The notes: generated by a model from the sequence alone, not told the origin. A stretch of 32,307 bases of DNA from Cryobacterium breve (GCF_004402375.1 NZ_SOGJ01000035.1:1-32307); one strand, 5' to 3'. Positions 7,601 through 15,624 are shown, counted from the stretch's first letter. Made by a program: numbers and translations.

Positions 7601-7825
7601 ATCTTCGCGCTGCTGCCGATGGCGGCCGGGCTCACCGGAACGGGCGGCTTCATCTCGCAGCCCCTGGCCTTGGTGGTCATCGGTGGGCTGGTCTCGTCGA
7701 CCGTGCTGACCCTGGTGGTGCTGCCCGTGCTGTACTTCCTGGTGGAGGGTGGCCGGGAGCGCCGGGCCGAGCGACGCGAGCAGCGGGCATCCGTCCGCGC
7801 CATCTCGGACGTCTCCCGCGCTTGA
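4607..7825 (+). CDS. RND-superfamily (AcrB/HAE1-like) efflux permease
   Basis: A 1072-residue inner-membrane proton-driven exporter with the duplicated RND layout. TM1 begins at about residue 10 (NRALIALITIVVAIFGSLALTSL). A large external domain follows to about 330, then TM2-TM6 (about 335-490). A hydrophilic Pro/Ala/Glu-rich cytosolic linker (about 490-545) leads to TM7, a second external domain with a Gly/Ser-rich loop (AFGGGGVSSS and SSGGGFGGSSD), and TM8-TM12. The proton-relay Asp pair of TM4 is present as D398-D399 in GRVVDDSIVVIEN. GTG is chosen as start because the N-terminus then matches family members. No periplasmic adaptor or outer-membrane channel is nearby, as expected for a monoderm host. 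Substrate unknown. Confidence 0.92.
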   Translation: MHFLAVLSMKNRALIALITIVVAIFGSLALTSLKQELIPSLQLPQLVVSTSYPGASPEVVNDDVSTPIETAIQGIPGLESTSTTSSTNTSLVSATFTYGTDLVKVESRISQAINRIKSTMPENLDPQVLSGSIDDFPVLSLAVSGDSETLADDLKRSVLGDIRDVEGVREAALVGDVGRRVTITPDAAKLAERGLSSQDIRSALQQNGSLIPAGSLTEGDTTLSVQTGSKLGEAEDIAALPILAQAPGAGLTTIGDVANVAVGENPIASISRVDGQPALTISVTKVPAANTVDVSEAVRAILPDLEAAVSGATFTVVFDQAPFIQESIDALTEEGLLGLIFAVLVILVFLLSVRATLVTAISIPTSVLITFIGLQSVGYSLNILTLGALTIAIGRVVDDSIVVIENITRNLVEGVDRAATIVRAVREVAGAITASTITTVTVFLPIAFVGGSTGELFRPFALTVSIALLASLLVSLTIVPVLAYWFLRPAKAPAPAEPAVVEPVESPRVLTAPDSAISASSVTEPASASRRTRHNGTAAAPVEERPSRLQTGYLPVIRWTLNHAVATLLVAVLVLGGTVALIPYMKVNFLGSSGQTTFQVTQTLPVGTSLAAQDEASTAAEATLRGTDGVEIVQVTIGGGNALAAFGGGGVSSSTVTYSITTDGEANPDEVQDTVRDSLTALDGSGEFSVSSGGGFGGSSDIAVDVTAATNADLQTATDAVLASVEDLDAIKESSSNLAASRPYIAVTVNRDAAGAAGLSELALGTLVSQAMQPSVIGSIVIDETTLSVYLQTDAPPTTTAELSALQIPTLAGPVSLDTLATVEQVEGPSTLTTTKGLRTATVSATPNIDDLGAANTQMTAALADTDLPEGATATLGGVTADQAEAFAQLGLALLIAILIVYIVMVATFRSLLQPLLLLVSVPFAATGAIALQVITGIPLGVPSLIGVLMLIGIVVTNAIVLIDLVNQYRRSGQSVRDALVNGSSRRLRPILMTALATIFALLPMAAGLTGTGGFISQPLALVVIGGLVSSTVLTLVVLPVLYFLVEGGRERRAERREQRASVRAISDVSRA

Positions 7826-7832
7826 TCCCTCG

Positions 7833-7850
7833 GCAGCCGGGCCCGGCTGC
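7833..7850 (+). terminator. Perfect GC palindrome after the RND gene
   Basis: GCAGCCGGGCCCGGCTGC is an 18-bp perfect palindrome starting 7 nt after the RND stop. It lacks a T-tract. It is likely a termination or 3'-end stabilising hairpin. Confidence 0.5.
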
Positions 7851-7882
7851 TCGTCCCGCACGCCGAGATTCTGCACGCACTG

Positions 7883-7982
7883 CTGTGGCCAACTCAGGAA
7901 GTCCCTCGGCGGCTGTGGCATCCGCCCCGGAATCATGCAGCGGATGCCGCGGCCCGGTCCGGTTCTCCTGAGTTGGCCACAG
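7883..7982. repeat. Inverted-repeat element, family 2, copy 1
   Basis: This 100-bp element has 17-bp perfect inverted arms: CTGTGGCCAACTCAGGA at 7883-7899 and its complement at 7966-7982. A second nested stem, GGCATCCGC (7917-7925) with GCGGATGCC (7940-7948), gives a long interrupted hairpin. It lies between the RND gene and the kinase gene. Copy 2 is at 9844-9952, so the two copies bracket the kinase gene. Confidence 0.8.
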
Positions 7983-8056
7983 TGTGACCCACCTCTCGAC
8001 CGAGGGGAAAGGCCCGACCGTTCCTGACCTAGACTCAATCCCAAAAGGGGGGTCCC

Positions 8057-9418
8057 TTGACCGAGCAATTTCCGAAGTTCCTGAACGCGCGCTACCGGGT
8101 GAAAAACCTGCTCGGACGCGGCGGAATGGCCTCGGTCTACCGTGCCACCGACGAGCGGTTGGGGCGGGATGTCGCGATCAAGATCTTCGAACTGCGCGCC
8201 GCCGACGAGCCCAACATCCAGCGCCAGCAAGCCGAGATCAACGTGTTGGCTAGCCTGAACCACCACAGCCTGGTCACCCTGTTCGACGTCGGCGTGGACC
8301 GGTCCGAGGCGAACCATCCGCAGATCTACCTCGTGATGGAGCTTGTGGACGGCGTCGATCTGCGCCGGCGACTGGACGGACATCCGATGTCGACTCGGCA
8401 CATCGCCCAGATCGGCTATGACCTGGCTGAAGGGCTCGACTACATCCACGGGCGTGGAGTCATTCACCGCGATATCAAACCTGCCAACATTCTCCTCGCG
8501 GAATACAGCTCGGATTCCCGAGCGCGCGCCAAGCTGACCGACTTCGGTATCGCCCTGTTCCCGGACAGCGCGCGGATGACCAGCCAGGGCATGACGACGG
8601 GCACGGCGGCCTATCTCAGTCCGGAGCAGGCGCGGGGCGAGCACGTCGGCCCGGCGAGTGATATCTATGCGTTGGGCCTCGTGCTGCTGGAATGTTTCAC
8701 CGGCGAGACGGCTTTTCCCGGAGAGCCGATTCCGTCAGCCCTGGCCAGGCTCCAGCGCAATCCTGCCATCCCGGAGGAACTCGCTCCGGAGTGGCGCCAC
8801 CTCCTGTCGACCATGCTGGCCCGTGAACCGGAACGGCGTCCGCCGACGGCGGAGGTGGTGCTCGCCCTGCACCAGGCCGTCATCGCCGAGACCGGCCGTC
8901 ATCGCGGTTCCGAGTCCCACCACCTCGAGAGCGACGAACGCGAGCGTCTACAGGAGGTCGCGCGCCTGGATATTCTCGACACTCCCGCCGACGGTGCCTT
9001 CGACCGGATCACCTCGCTGGCTGCCCGGCTTTTCTCCGTGCCGATTGCGATCGTCAGCATCGTCGACACAGACCGCATCTGGTTCAAATCCCATCACGGC
9101 CTCGAACTCGAGGAGGTTCCTCGCGATCCGGGTCTGTGCGCTTCGGCGATCATGTCCGACGGTCCCTGGGTGGTGGAGGATGCTCGCGTTGACCCGCGCG
9201 CGCTCACCAACCCGCTCGTGGCGGAGGGCTTCGGCCTGCAATTTTACGCCGGGGTCCCCCTCACGACCCGGAACGGCTACAACCTTGGCACCCTCTGCGT
9301 TCTCGACTTCGAACCGCGCGTCATCACCGGACCGGAACTTAGCACCCTCACGGACCTCGCCGCCCTCGTGATGAGCGAGCTGGAGCTGCGGCTGGAGAGC
9401 CGACGCGCCGCACTCTGA
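8057..9418 (+). CDS. Soluble Ser/Thr protein kinase with C-terminal GAF domain
   Basis: A 453-residue protein from a TTG start, chosen because AGGGGGG lies 6-12 nt upstream and the kinase domain starts at residue 12. The kinase (residues 12-275) has a complete catalytic set: glycine loop GRGGMASVY (20-28), K42 in VAIKIF, HRDIKPANIL (137-146), DFG (162-164) and SPE at the APE position (188-190). Residues 293-450 form a GAF domain: ERLQEVARLDILDTP, then FDRITSLAARLFSVPIAIVS and YAGVPLTTRNGYNLGTLCVLD. This GAF subtype is usual as an N-terminal sensor in histidine kinases and diguanylate cyclases. There is no transmembrane segment or PASTA repeat, so it is a cytosolic kinase unlike PknB. The ligand is unknown. 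Family 2 elements flank it on both sides. Confidence 0.92.
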   Translation: MTEQFPKFLNARYRVKNLLGRGGMASVYRATDERLGRDVAIKIFELRAADEPNIQRQQAEINVLASLNHHSLVTLFDVGVDRSEANHPQIYLVMELVDGVDLRRRLDGHPMSTRHIAQIGYDLAEGLDYIHGRGVIHRDIKPANILLAEYSSDSRARAKLTDFGIALFPDSARMTSQGMTTGTAAYLSPEQARGEHVGPASDIYALGLVLLECFTGETAFPGEPIPSALARLQRNPAIPEELAPEWRHLLSTMLAREPERRPPTAEVVLALHQAVIAETGRHRGSESHHLESDERERLQEVARLDILDTPADGAFDRITSLAARLFSVPIAIVSIVDTDRIWFKSHHGLELEEVPRDPGLCASAIMSDGPWVVEDARVDPRALTNPLVAEGFGLQFYAGVPLTTRNGYNLGTLCVLDFEPRVITGPELSTLTDLAALVMSELELRLESRRAAL

Positions 9419-9843
9419 CCCGGGCCGACTGGCGGTTCGATCAGGTGCAGTCGTCCGGGTGGGGTCGGCTGGACACGGTGACCGGATGCGTCGGGGAAGG
9501 CCGGTTGCACGTGTCACGGATCTTGCCCCCGAGGTCCTCGGCAGGGTCGTCGACGATGCCGTCGGTGCCGCCCTACTCGTCGATGACGCGCACGTGATTG
9601 AAGCCAAGCGCCTCGCACAGTGGGGTGATGCCTGGAGCAGGGGAGCAAGGGCCGTTGGCCGCGGACAGGAGCCGGCCCCGGTGACGCCGATCTGCACCCC
9701 GGCCGGAAACCGGTTCGGGTCCCGATCCAGTCGGGCGACCGACGCGCTGCGGCGGCCCTGCCCTCCTGTCGCTTGTGGTGCGTCTGTCCAGACAGAACCC
9801 AGCCCGCGCACGCGTTCATACCGCCACATCCACTCCTCTTGCA
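9419..9843. other. Gene-less convergent intergenic region with possible decayed coding sequence
   Basis: No convincing gene lies between the kinase stop and family 2 copy 2. On the minus strand near 9580-9630 one frame reads GITPLCEALGFNHVRVIDE before an in-frame stop, and about 40 protein-like residues follow. This could be a fragment of a degraded enzyme gene, but I cannot name the family, and the rest of the region shows no consistent frame. A short palindrome TCTGTC-CA-GACAGA is at 9783-9796. Confidence 0.25.
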
Positions 9844-9952
9844 TGTGGCTAACTCAGGAGATCCGTCGGGTCGGCTGCAGATTTCTGCGGTGCAATCGCT
9901 GAACTGCTGGGTGCGCGGCGATGAGGTCGGCAACTCTCCTGAGTTAGCCACA
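9844..9952. repeat. Inverted-repeat element, family 2, copy 2
   Basis: This 109-bp element has 18-bp perfect inverted arms: TGTGGCTAACTCAGGAGA at 9844-9861 and its complement at 9935-9952. Compared with copy 1, one arm base is changed (GGCC to GGCT) and the opposite arm carries the matching change (GGCC to AGCC), so pairing is preserved. The centre is unrelated to copy 1 and contains a small GCAGA-TT-TCTGC hairpin. Confidence 0.8.
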
Positions 9953-9987
9953 GCGGCTGGCGCCACCCGGGAGTAACCGTGCTCGGC

Positions 9988-10024
9988 ACGCGGCTGGGCG
10001 GGGCGGCGACGCGGCTGGGCGGGG
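9988..10024. repeat. Two-copy tandem repeat next to the hutI stop
   Basis: ACGCGGCTGGGCGGGG occurs at 9988-10003 and again at 10009-10024, with a period of 21 bp. The second copy abuts the hutI stop codon. This is a simple local duplication. Confidence 0.6.
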
Positions 10025-11224
10025 TCAGGGCGAAAGCGGCGCCGGGCTGCGACCCGCGCCGGAGCGCACGCCCTGCCGCCAAACCGCCCAGGTCAGCGGC
10101 ACGCCGGGGCGGTACGCGAGATGGGCTACGGATGGCGCGTCGAGCACCTGCAGGTCGGCGCGCCCACCCACACGGAGGGCTCCGACCGCATCCGTACCCG
10201 TGTCGAGACCGAGTGCCCGAGCGCCGCCGCGCGTCGCCGCCCACACCGCCTCCTCGATGGTCAGACCCATTTGCAGCACAGCAGTGGCCACGCAGAACGC
10301 CATCGATGTCGTAAAGGAGCTGCCCGGGTTGCAATTGGTGGCCAGGGCGATGCTCGCGCCGGCGTCGAGCAAGCGCCGGGCCGGTGGGAACGGCTGTCGA
10401 GTCGACAGGTCGCAGGCCGGCAGCAGGGTGGCCACGGTGGCCGAAGAGGCGAGGGCGTCGAGGTCGCCCGGCTCGAGGTGGTTGCAGTGGTCCACGCTCG
10501 CCGCACTGAGTTCGACCGCGAGCCGTACCCCGCCGCTGAATCCCAGCTGGTTGCCGTGCAGCCGAAGGCCGAGCCCGGCGGCGCGTCCGGCTTCGAGCAC
10601 TTCGCGGCTCTCCTCCACATCGAACGCGCCCACCTCGCAGAACGCGTCGATGAACTGCGCGTGCGGGGCCACGGCTGCGAGCATGGGACCGGTGACCAGA
10701 TCCAGATAGTCGCGACGGTCCACACCCGGCGGAACTGTATGCGCCCCGAGGAATGTGACGATATCGGCGACGGATGCCGCCACCTGCGCCAACCGCACCT
10801 CACTCGCCAGATCGAGTCCGTAGCCGGTCTTGCTCTCGAGAAACGTCGTGCCCTGCGCCTCTGCCTCCCGCCGCAGCCGGGTCGCCGCAGCCACAAGCTG
10901 CCTCTCGGTTGCCGCCCGAGTGGCGGACACGGTGGTCAGGATCCCGATGGCCGCGTAGGGCTGCCCGCCCATCCGGGCCTCGAATTCAGCGGTCCGGTCG
11001 CCCGCGAAAACCAGGTGGGTGTGACTGTCGACCCAGCCTGGCAGAGCCGCCCGGCCACCGACATCCGTGCGCACATCGGCCGCCGGCGCCGCGGACGCCG
11101 CACCGATCCAGGCGATGCGACCGCCCTCGACCACAAGGGCTGCGTCGGCGAGGCGCGGGGCGCCATCCGTTTGGGTGCTCAGCTCGCGGATGCCGGTGAT
11201 CAGCTCGGTCGGTTCGGGGGTCAT
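10025..11224 (-). CDS. hutI: Imidazolonepropionase
   Basis: A 399-residue amidohydrolase-superfamily enzyme that hydrolyses 4-imidazolone-5-propionate to N-formimino-L-glutamate, the third step of histidine degradation. The metal site begins with DSHTHLVFAGDR (H68, H70, with the family Arg R77). RLHGNQLG and SVDHCNHL supply further metal and substrate residues, and ATNCNPGSSFTTSM is the characteristic HutI loop near the C-terminal end of the barrel. The length is typical. The ATG at 11224 overlaps the hutF TGA by 4 bp (ATGA), so it is translationally coupled. It is the last gene of the operon. The frame is open further upstream but lies inside hutF and is rejected. Confidence 0.95.
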   Translation of the reverse strand: MTPEPTELITGIRELSTQTDGAPRLADAALVVEGGRIAWIGAASAAPAADVRTDVGGRAALPGWVDSHTHLVFAGDRTAEFEARMGGQPYAAIGILTTVSATRAATERQLVAAATRLRREAEAQGTTFLESKTGYGLDLASEVRLAQVAASVADIVTFLGAHTVPPGVDRRDYLDLVTGPMLAAVAPHAQFIDAFCEVGAFDVEESREVLEAGRAAGLGLRLHGNQLGFSGGVRLAVELSAASVDHCNHLEPGDLDALASSATVATLLPACDLSTRQPFPPARRLLDAGASIALATNCNPGSSFTTSMAFCVATAVLQMGLTIEEAVWAATRGGARALGLDTGTDAVGALRVGGRADLQVLDAPSVAHLAYRPGVPLTWAVWRQGVRSGAGRSPAPLSP

Positions 11225-12720
11225 GGGTGGTCTCCAGGCGGGAGGCTCGCGATGTCGTCGAGTACGGCGAGGGCTTCGCGCAGGAGTGTCTCGGGTCGCA
11301 GCGCGCCCGGCGGAAATGCGGTAGGCCCGGCCGCACCACTCGTGACCAGCACCCCGGAGTCGGCCACGACCCGACCGCCCACGATCACCCGGCGCACATC
11401 CGCGGACGTCGCGGTCAGCGGCAGCTGCTCCGGCAGCGATCCGGCCGTGCGGATGCTGTCGCCCGCCACCTCCACGAGGTCGCACAGATCGCCCGGCGCG
11501 AGGCGCTGCCGGCCGAGTCCGAGCGCGGCGTAGCCGTTCGCCGAGGCGGCCGCGAGAAGTTCGGCGGGCGTGAACCGGCCGCGCCGGCCCGATGCCAGAC
11601 GTTCACCGGCCTCCAGCCCGCGCATCTCGAGCAGCGGGTCGACGACGGCGTTCTGGTCCGAGCCGAGGGCGATCCGCGCTCCGGCGCGCTGCAGCCGAAG
11701 AGCAGGCCCGATGCCGTCGCCGAGATCCGCTTCCGTGGTCGGGCAGATTACGACAGTGGCACCGGATGTCCCGATCAGCGCCACATCCTCGTCGGTGAGG
11801 TGCGTGGCGTGCACGACGCTCAGGCGCGGCGCGAGCGCCCCGAGCCAGGCCAGCACCTCGGTCGGGGTCCGGCCGTAGGCGGCCCGGCAGTCCGTGTTCT
11901 CTTTTGGTTGCTCCGACAGGTGCAGGTGCAGCGGAACGGTATCGGGCAGTCCGTCGAGCATCTCCCGCATCGCGCTCGGCGTCACCGCTCGCACGGAGTG
12001 GATCGCGGCGCCGAGGGTGACGCGGGCATCCGTGCCGGCAGGGGAGGCGGCCGGAGAGCCCGAGCCGCCACCGCCCCAGGCCGGCCGGGCAGCGCCGAGC
12101 GCCGCCCGCAGCGAGTGCCACCGGGCCAGCCAGGCCGCGGCCGACCCGTCGCCGAAGGCGCGTTGCTCGGGGGCGAGGGGCACGCCGATCCCGCCGTCGA
12201 GGTAGAGCGTGTCCAGGAGCACCAGGCGGATGCCCACCTCCCGTGCCGCGTCCGCCAGTGCAAGTTCCATGGCGTGCGGGGTGGGGTAGCGGGAGCCGTC
12301 CTGCCGATGGTGCAGGTAGTGGAATTCGCCGACCGCGGTGAAGCCGCAGACCACCATCTCCGCGAAAACGGCCCGCGCCAGCAGAAAATACCTTTCGGGG
12401 TCGAGGCGCCCCGCCACCGCGTACATCGAGTGCCGCCACTGCCAGAAGTCGCCCGCGTCGTCGTGCGTGCGTCCCCGCAGGGCGCGGTGGAAGGCGTGCG
12501 AGTGCGCATTGGCCATTCCGGGTAGCACGGTGCCGAGGCACACATCGCCGGGCTTCGGGTCTGAGTGCGGTGTGACGGCCAGGAGACGCCCGTCCCCGCC
12601 CACTTCGAGGCGCACGCCGGGCTGGGCCACCCCATCGACCACGAGCAGCGCGCACCAGAAGGCGGCGACCGGCTCCGCAACAGCCGGTGGCCCTGCCTGC
12701 TCCGCCTTGACCCCGCTCAC
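11221..12720 (-). CDS. hutF: Formimidoylglutamate deiminase
   Basis: A 499-residue amidohydrolase that converts N-formimino-L-glutamate to N-formyl-L-glutamate plus ammonia. Signatures are GMANAHSHAFHRALRGR (metal ligands H73, H75), EFHYLHH, LHLHLSEQPKEN (metal His and substrate Glu), VHATHLTDED and GSDQNAVVDPL (catalytic Asp). The GTG at 12720 is chosen because it overlaps the preceding TGA as GTGA and has GGAG 6 nt upstream. The open frame to 12768 lies inside the upstream gene. A Gly/Ser/Pro-rich insertion (about residues 230-245, WGGGGSGSPAASPAG) is unusual but in frame. HutF commits the cell to the formylglutamate branch, which needs a deformylase. Its place between hutI and the M20 gene fits this. 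Confidence 0.94.
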   Translation of the reverse strand: MSGVKAEQAGPPAVAEPVAAFWCALLVVDGVAQPGVRLEVGGDGRLLAVTPHSDPKPGDVCLGTVLPGMANAHSHAFHRALRGRTHDDAGDFWQWRHSMYAVAGRLDPERYFLLARAVFAEMVVCGFTAVGEFHYLHHRQDGSRYPTPHAMELALADAAREVGIRLVLLDTLYLDGGIGVPLAPEQRAFGDGSAAAWLARWHSLRAALGAARPAWGGGGSGSPAASPAGTDARVTLGAAIHSVRAVTPSAMREMLDGLPDTVPLHLHLSEQPKENTDCRAAYGRTPTEVLAWLGALAPRLSVVHATHLTDEDVALIGTSGATVVICPTTEADLGDGIGPALRLQRAGARIALGSDQNAVVDPLLEMRGLEAGERLASGRRGRFTPAELLAAASANGYAALGLGRQRLAPGDLCDLVEVAGDSIRTAGSLPEQLPLTATSADVRRVIVGGRVVADSGVLVTSGAAGPTAFPPGALRPETLLREALAVLDDIASLPPGDHP

Positions 12721-13937
12721 AGCAGACTCCGCAGCAGAATCTCCAGGGCGTCGATTCCCGCCACGCAATCCGCGACCTCGGCGAACTCCTCGGGGGAGTG
12801 CGAGACGCCGGTGGGGTTGCGCACGAACAGCATGGCGCTCGGCACGCTCGCCGCGAGCACGCCCGCGTCGTGCCCCGCGCCGGTAGGCAGGGCGGGAATG
12901 AGCGCGTCACCGCCGAGCACCGCCCGGAACCGCCCGACGAGATCAGGGTCGAACGTGACCGTGCCGGTCCACGATTCGCCGGTGACGGCCACGGAGCATC
13001 CGTTCACCGCCACGGCCGCGCTCGCGGCCGCCTCGATCGCGGACACCAGGTCACGGGTCGCGGCGTCGGAGTGCGCCCGGGCGTCGAGCCAGGCGTGCAC
13101 GGATGACGCGATCACGTTGGTTCCGCCGGGCACCACCTCGAGGCGGCCGACCGTGGCGCGCGCGCCGGGGTGTTTCAGGGCTTCCTCCTGCACGGCCACG
13201 ATCGCACGGGCGGCGGCGACGAGCGGGTCGCGGCGGTCGCCCATGAGGGTGGCGCCGGCGTGGTTGCCCTGGCCGGTCACGGTGAGGCGCCAGCGTCCAT
13301 GCGCCAGGATCGACGACGCCACCGCCACCGGCCGGCCCAGGTCGACCAGGCCGCGGCCCTGCTCCACGTGAAGTTCGATGAAGAGGCCGATTCGGGCCAG
13401 AGCGTTCGGGTCGGCGCCGAGGTGCGCGGGATCCAGCCCGGCGCGGCGGGCGGCGTCCGCCAGGGTGATGCCGTCGGCGTCGACGAGCGCGCGGGCCCGG
13501 TCGGCGTCGATGCCTCCGGTCAGCAGCCGCGAGCCCAGGCAAGCGATCCCGAACCGGGAACCCTCCTCTTCGGCGAAGACGAGCACCGCGTAGGGGCGTG
13601 ACGGCGTGAAACCGGATGCCTGCAGCCGCGCCACGGCCTCGAGCGCGCTGACCACTCCAAGGGGACCGTCGTAGGCCCCGCCGCCGGGAACGGAATCCAG
13701 GTGGCTGCCCGTGACCACGGCATCCGGTCCCGGCTCTCCCCACCAGGCCCAGAGGTTGCCGTTGCGGTCGGTCTCCACGCTGAGCCCGAGGCGCCCGGCG
13801 CGCTCGGCGAACCAGGCCCGCAACTCGAGGTCGGCCTTCTGCCAGAGGTGCCGGGAGTAGCCACCGCGGCGGGCATCCCGGCCGGTGTCTGCTATCTCGG
13901 CGAGCCCGGCGAGCGTTCCGTGGGCGAGCTCGCTCAT
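12717..13937 (-). CDS. M20-family amidohydrolase (AllC/carbamoylase-like), candidate N-formylglutamate deformylase
   Basis: A 406-residue M20/hydantoinase-carbamoylase family enzyme. Two-metal residues are present: VTGSHLDSVPGGGAYDG (H79, D81, D90), FAEEEGSRF (E124/E125), FIELHVEQG (H190) and SHSPEE (H380). GAGHDAG (H356) provides a conserved substrate/dimer histidine. Homologues are usually annotated allantoate amidohydrolase or N-carbamoyl-amino-acid hydrolase; both cleave an amide from an N-substituted amino acid. Here it sits inside the hut operon, 28 bp after hutU and overlapping hutF by 4 bp, and no hutG is present. Hydrolysis of N-formyl-L-glutamate is therefore the likely job (inference from context). 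The ATG at 13937 is chosen; a GTG two codons upstream is possible. Confidence 0.88.
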   Translation of the reverse strand: MSELAHGTLAGLAEIADTGRDARRGGYSRHLWQKADLELRAWFAERAGRLGLSVETDRNGNLWAWWGEPGPDAVVTGSHLDSVPGGGAYDGPLGVVSALEAVARLQASGFTPSRPYAVLVFAEEEGSRFGIACLGSRLLTGGIDADRARALVDADGITLADAARRAGLDPAHLGADPNALARIGLFIELHVEQGRGLVDLGRPVAVASSILAHGRWRLTVTGQGNHAGATLMGDRRDPLVAAARAIVAVQEEALKHPGARATVGRLEVVPGGTNVIASSVHAWLDARAHSDAATRDLVSAIEAAASAAVAVNGCSVAVTGESWTGTVTFDPDLVGRFRAVLGGDALIPALPTGAGHDAGVLAASVPSAMLFVRNPTGVSHSPEEFAEVADCVAGIDALEILLRSLL

Positions 13938-13965
13938 GCGCACACCCCGCCGCAGGTGCCCCTGC

Positions 13966-15624
13966 TCACTCGGTTTCCCACATCGGCACCCGCAGGCCGC
14001 GCTCCCGCGCCACCTCTTCGGCGCGCTCATACCCCGCGTCGACGTGCCGCATCACGCCGGTGCCGGGGTCGTTGGTGAGCACCCGGGCGATCTTCTCGGC
14101 GGCCAGCGGGGTGCCGTCGGCCACGATCACCTGGCCGGCGTGGATGCTGCGGCCGATCCCGACGCCACCGCCGTGGTGGATCGACACCCAGGTGGCGCCC
14201 GAGGCCGTGTTCAGCAGCGCGTTCAGCAGCGGCCAGTCGGCGATCGCATCCGACCCGTCCAGCATGGACTCGGTCTCCCGGTAGGGCGAGGCGACCGATC
14301 CGGAGTCCAGGTGGTCGCGGCCGATCACGATCGGGGCGCTCAGCTCGCCCGACGCCACCATCTCGTTGAATTTCAGTCCGGCCAGGTGCCGTTCCTGGTA
14401 GCCGAGCCAGCAGATCCGGGCCGGCAGACCCTCGAAGTGCACCGTGTCCTGTGCCTTCGTGATCCAGCGGCGCAGGTGGTCGTCGTCGGGGAACAGTTCG
14501 ACGATGGCCTTGTCAGTGGCCGCGATGTCGGCCGGGTCGCCCGAGAGCGCCACCCAGCGGAACGGCCCCTTGCCCTCGGCGAACAGCGGGCGGATGTACG
14601 CAGGCACGAACCCGGGAAAGTCGAACGCCCGCGTGCAGCCGCCCAGTTCCGCCTCCGCCCGGATCGAGTTGCCGTAGTCGAAGACCTCGGCGCCGCCATC
14701 CTGGAAGCCCACCATCGCGGTGACCTGCTTCGCCATGGCTGCCCGGGCGCGCTCGGTGAACTCCGCCGGGTTCGCGGCCGCGTAGTCGTGCCACTCCGCC
14801 ACGGTGACGCCCTCCGGCAGGTAGGCCAGCGGGTCGTGCGCGCTGGTCTGGTCGGTGACGATGTCGATCGGGACCTTGCGCTCCAGCAGTTCGGCGAACA
14901 CGGTTGCCGCGTTGCCGACCACGCCCACCGAGAGGGCGCGCTTCTCGGTCTTCGCCGCGAGCACCCGGGCGACGGCGTCGTCGAGGTCGGGCGCCAGCTC
15001 GTCGAGGTAGCCGTGCTCGACCCGGCGGCGCAGCCGTGACTCGTCGACGTCGACGATCAAAACGGCACCGTCGTTCATGGTCACGGCCAGTGGCTGTGCG
15101 CCGCCCATGCCGCCGGCCCCGCCGGTGAGGGTGAGCGTGCCGGCCAGGGTTCCGTTGAACCTTGTGGCGGCAACGGCGGCGAATGTCTCATACGTGCCCT
15201 GCAGGATGCCCTGGGTGCCGATATAGATCCACGAGCCAGCCGTCATCTGGCCGTACATCGTCAGGCCGAGGGCCTCCAGGCGCCGGAACTCCGGCCAGGT
15301 GGCCCAGTCGCCGACCAGGTTGGAGTTGGCGATCAGCACGCGCGGCGCCCACTCGTGCGTGCGAAACACGCCCACCGGCTTGCCCGACTGCACGAGCAGC
15401 GTCTCGTCCTTCTCCAGTGTGGTGAGCGTGCGCACGATGGCGTCGTAGGCCGCCCAGCTTCGGGCTGCCTTGCCGGTGCCGCCGTAGACCACAAGGTTCT
15501 CCGGGTGCTCGGCGACGTCGGGGTCGAGGTTGTTCATCAGCATCCGCAACGGGCCCTCGGTCTGCCAGCTCTTCGCGGTCAACGTGGTTCCGCGGGCGGC
15601 GCGCACGGGGCGGGATTCGGACAT
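13966..15624 (-). CDS. hutU: Urocanate hydratase
   Basis: A 552-residue NAD+-dependent enzyme that converts urocanate to 4-imidazolone-5-propionate, the second step of histidine breakdown. Signatures are the N-terminal [24 protein letters not shown], the NAD-binding [36 protein letters not shown], and [13 protein letters not shown] with the conserved Cys near the active site. The C-terminal [23 protein letters not shown] is also diagnostic. The ATG at 15624 has AAGGAG 7 nt upstream. It follows iclR by 46 bp and is followed 28 bp later by the M20 gene. Length and motifs are those of a full, active enzyme. Confidence 0.97.
   Translation of the reverse strand: MSESRPVRAARGTTLTAKSWQTEGPLRMLMNNLDPDVAEHPENLVVYGGTGKAARSWAAYDAIVRTLTTLEKDETLLVQSGKPVGVFRTHEWAPRVLIANSNLVGDWATWPEFRRLEALGLTMYGQMTAGSWIYIGTQGILQGTYETFAAVAATRFNGTLAGTLTLTGGAGGMGGAQPLAVTMNDGAVLIVDVDESRLRRRVEHGYLDELAPDLDDAVARVLAAKTEKRALSVGVVGNAATVFAELLERKVPIDIVTDQTSAHDPLAYLPEGVTVAEWHDYAAANPAEFTERARAAMAKQVTAMVGFQDGGAEVFDYGNSIRAEAELGGCTRAFDFPGFVPAYIRPLFAEGKGPFRWVALSGDPADIAATDKAIVELFPDDDHLRRWITKAQDTVHFEGLPARICWLGYQERHLAGLKFNEMVASGELSAPIVIGRDHLDSGSVASPYRETESMLDGSDAIADWPLLNALLNTASGATWVSIHHGGGVGIGRSIHAGQVIVADGTPLAAEKIARVLTNDPGTGVMRHVDAGYERAEEVARERGLRVPMWETE

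Noticed and set aside
9459..9902. 147-codon plus-strand frame after the kinase gene
   Set aside because: No Shine-Dalgarno or family features, and it runs into the family 2 element.
7883..9952. Family 2 pair as ends of an insertion sequence carrying the kinase gene
   Set aside because: No transposase lies between them, each element has its own two arms, and no target duplication was seen. Kept only as a possibility in the finding.
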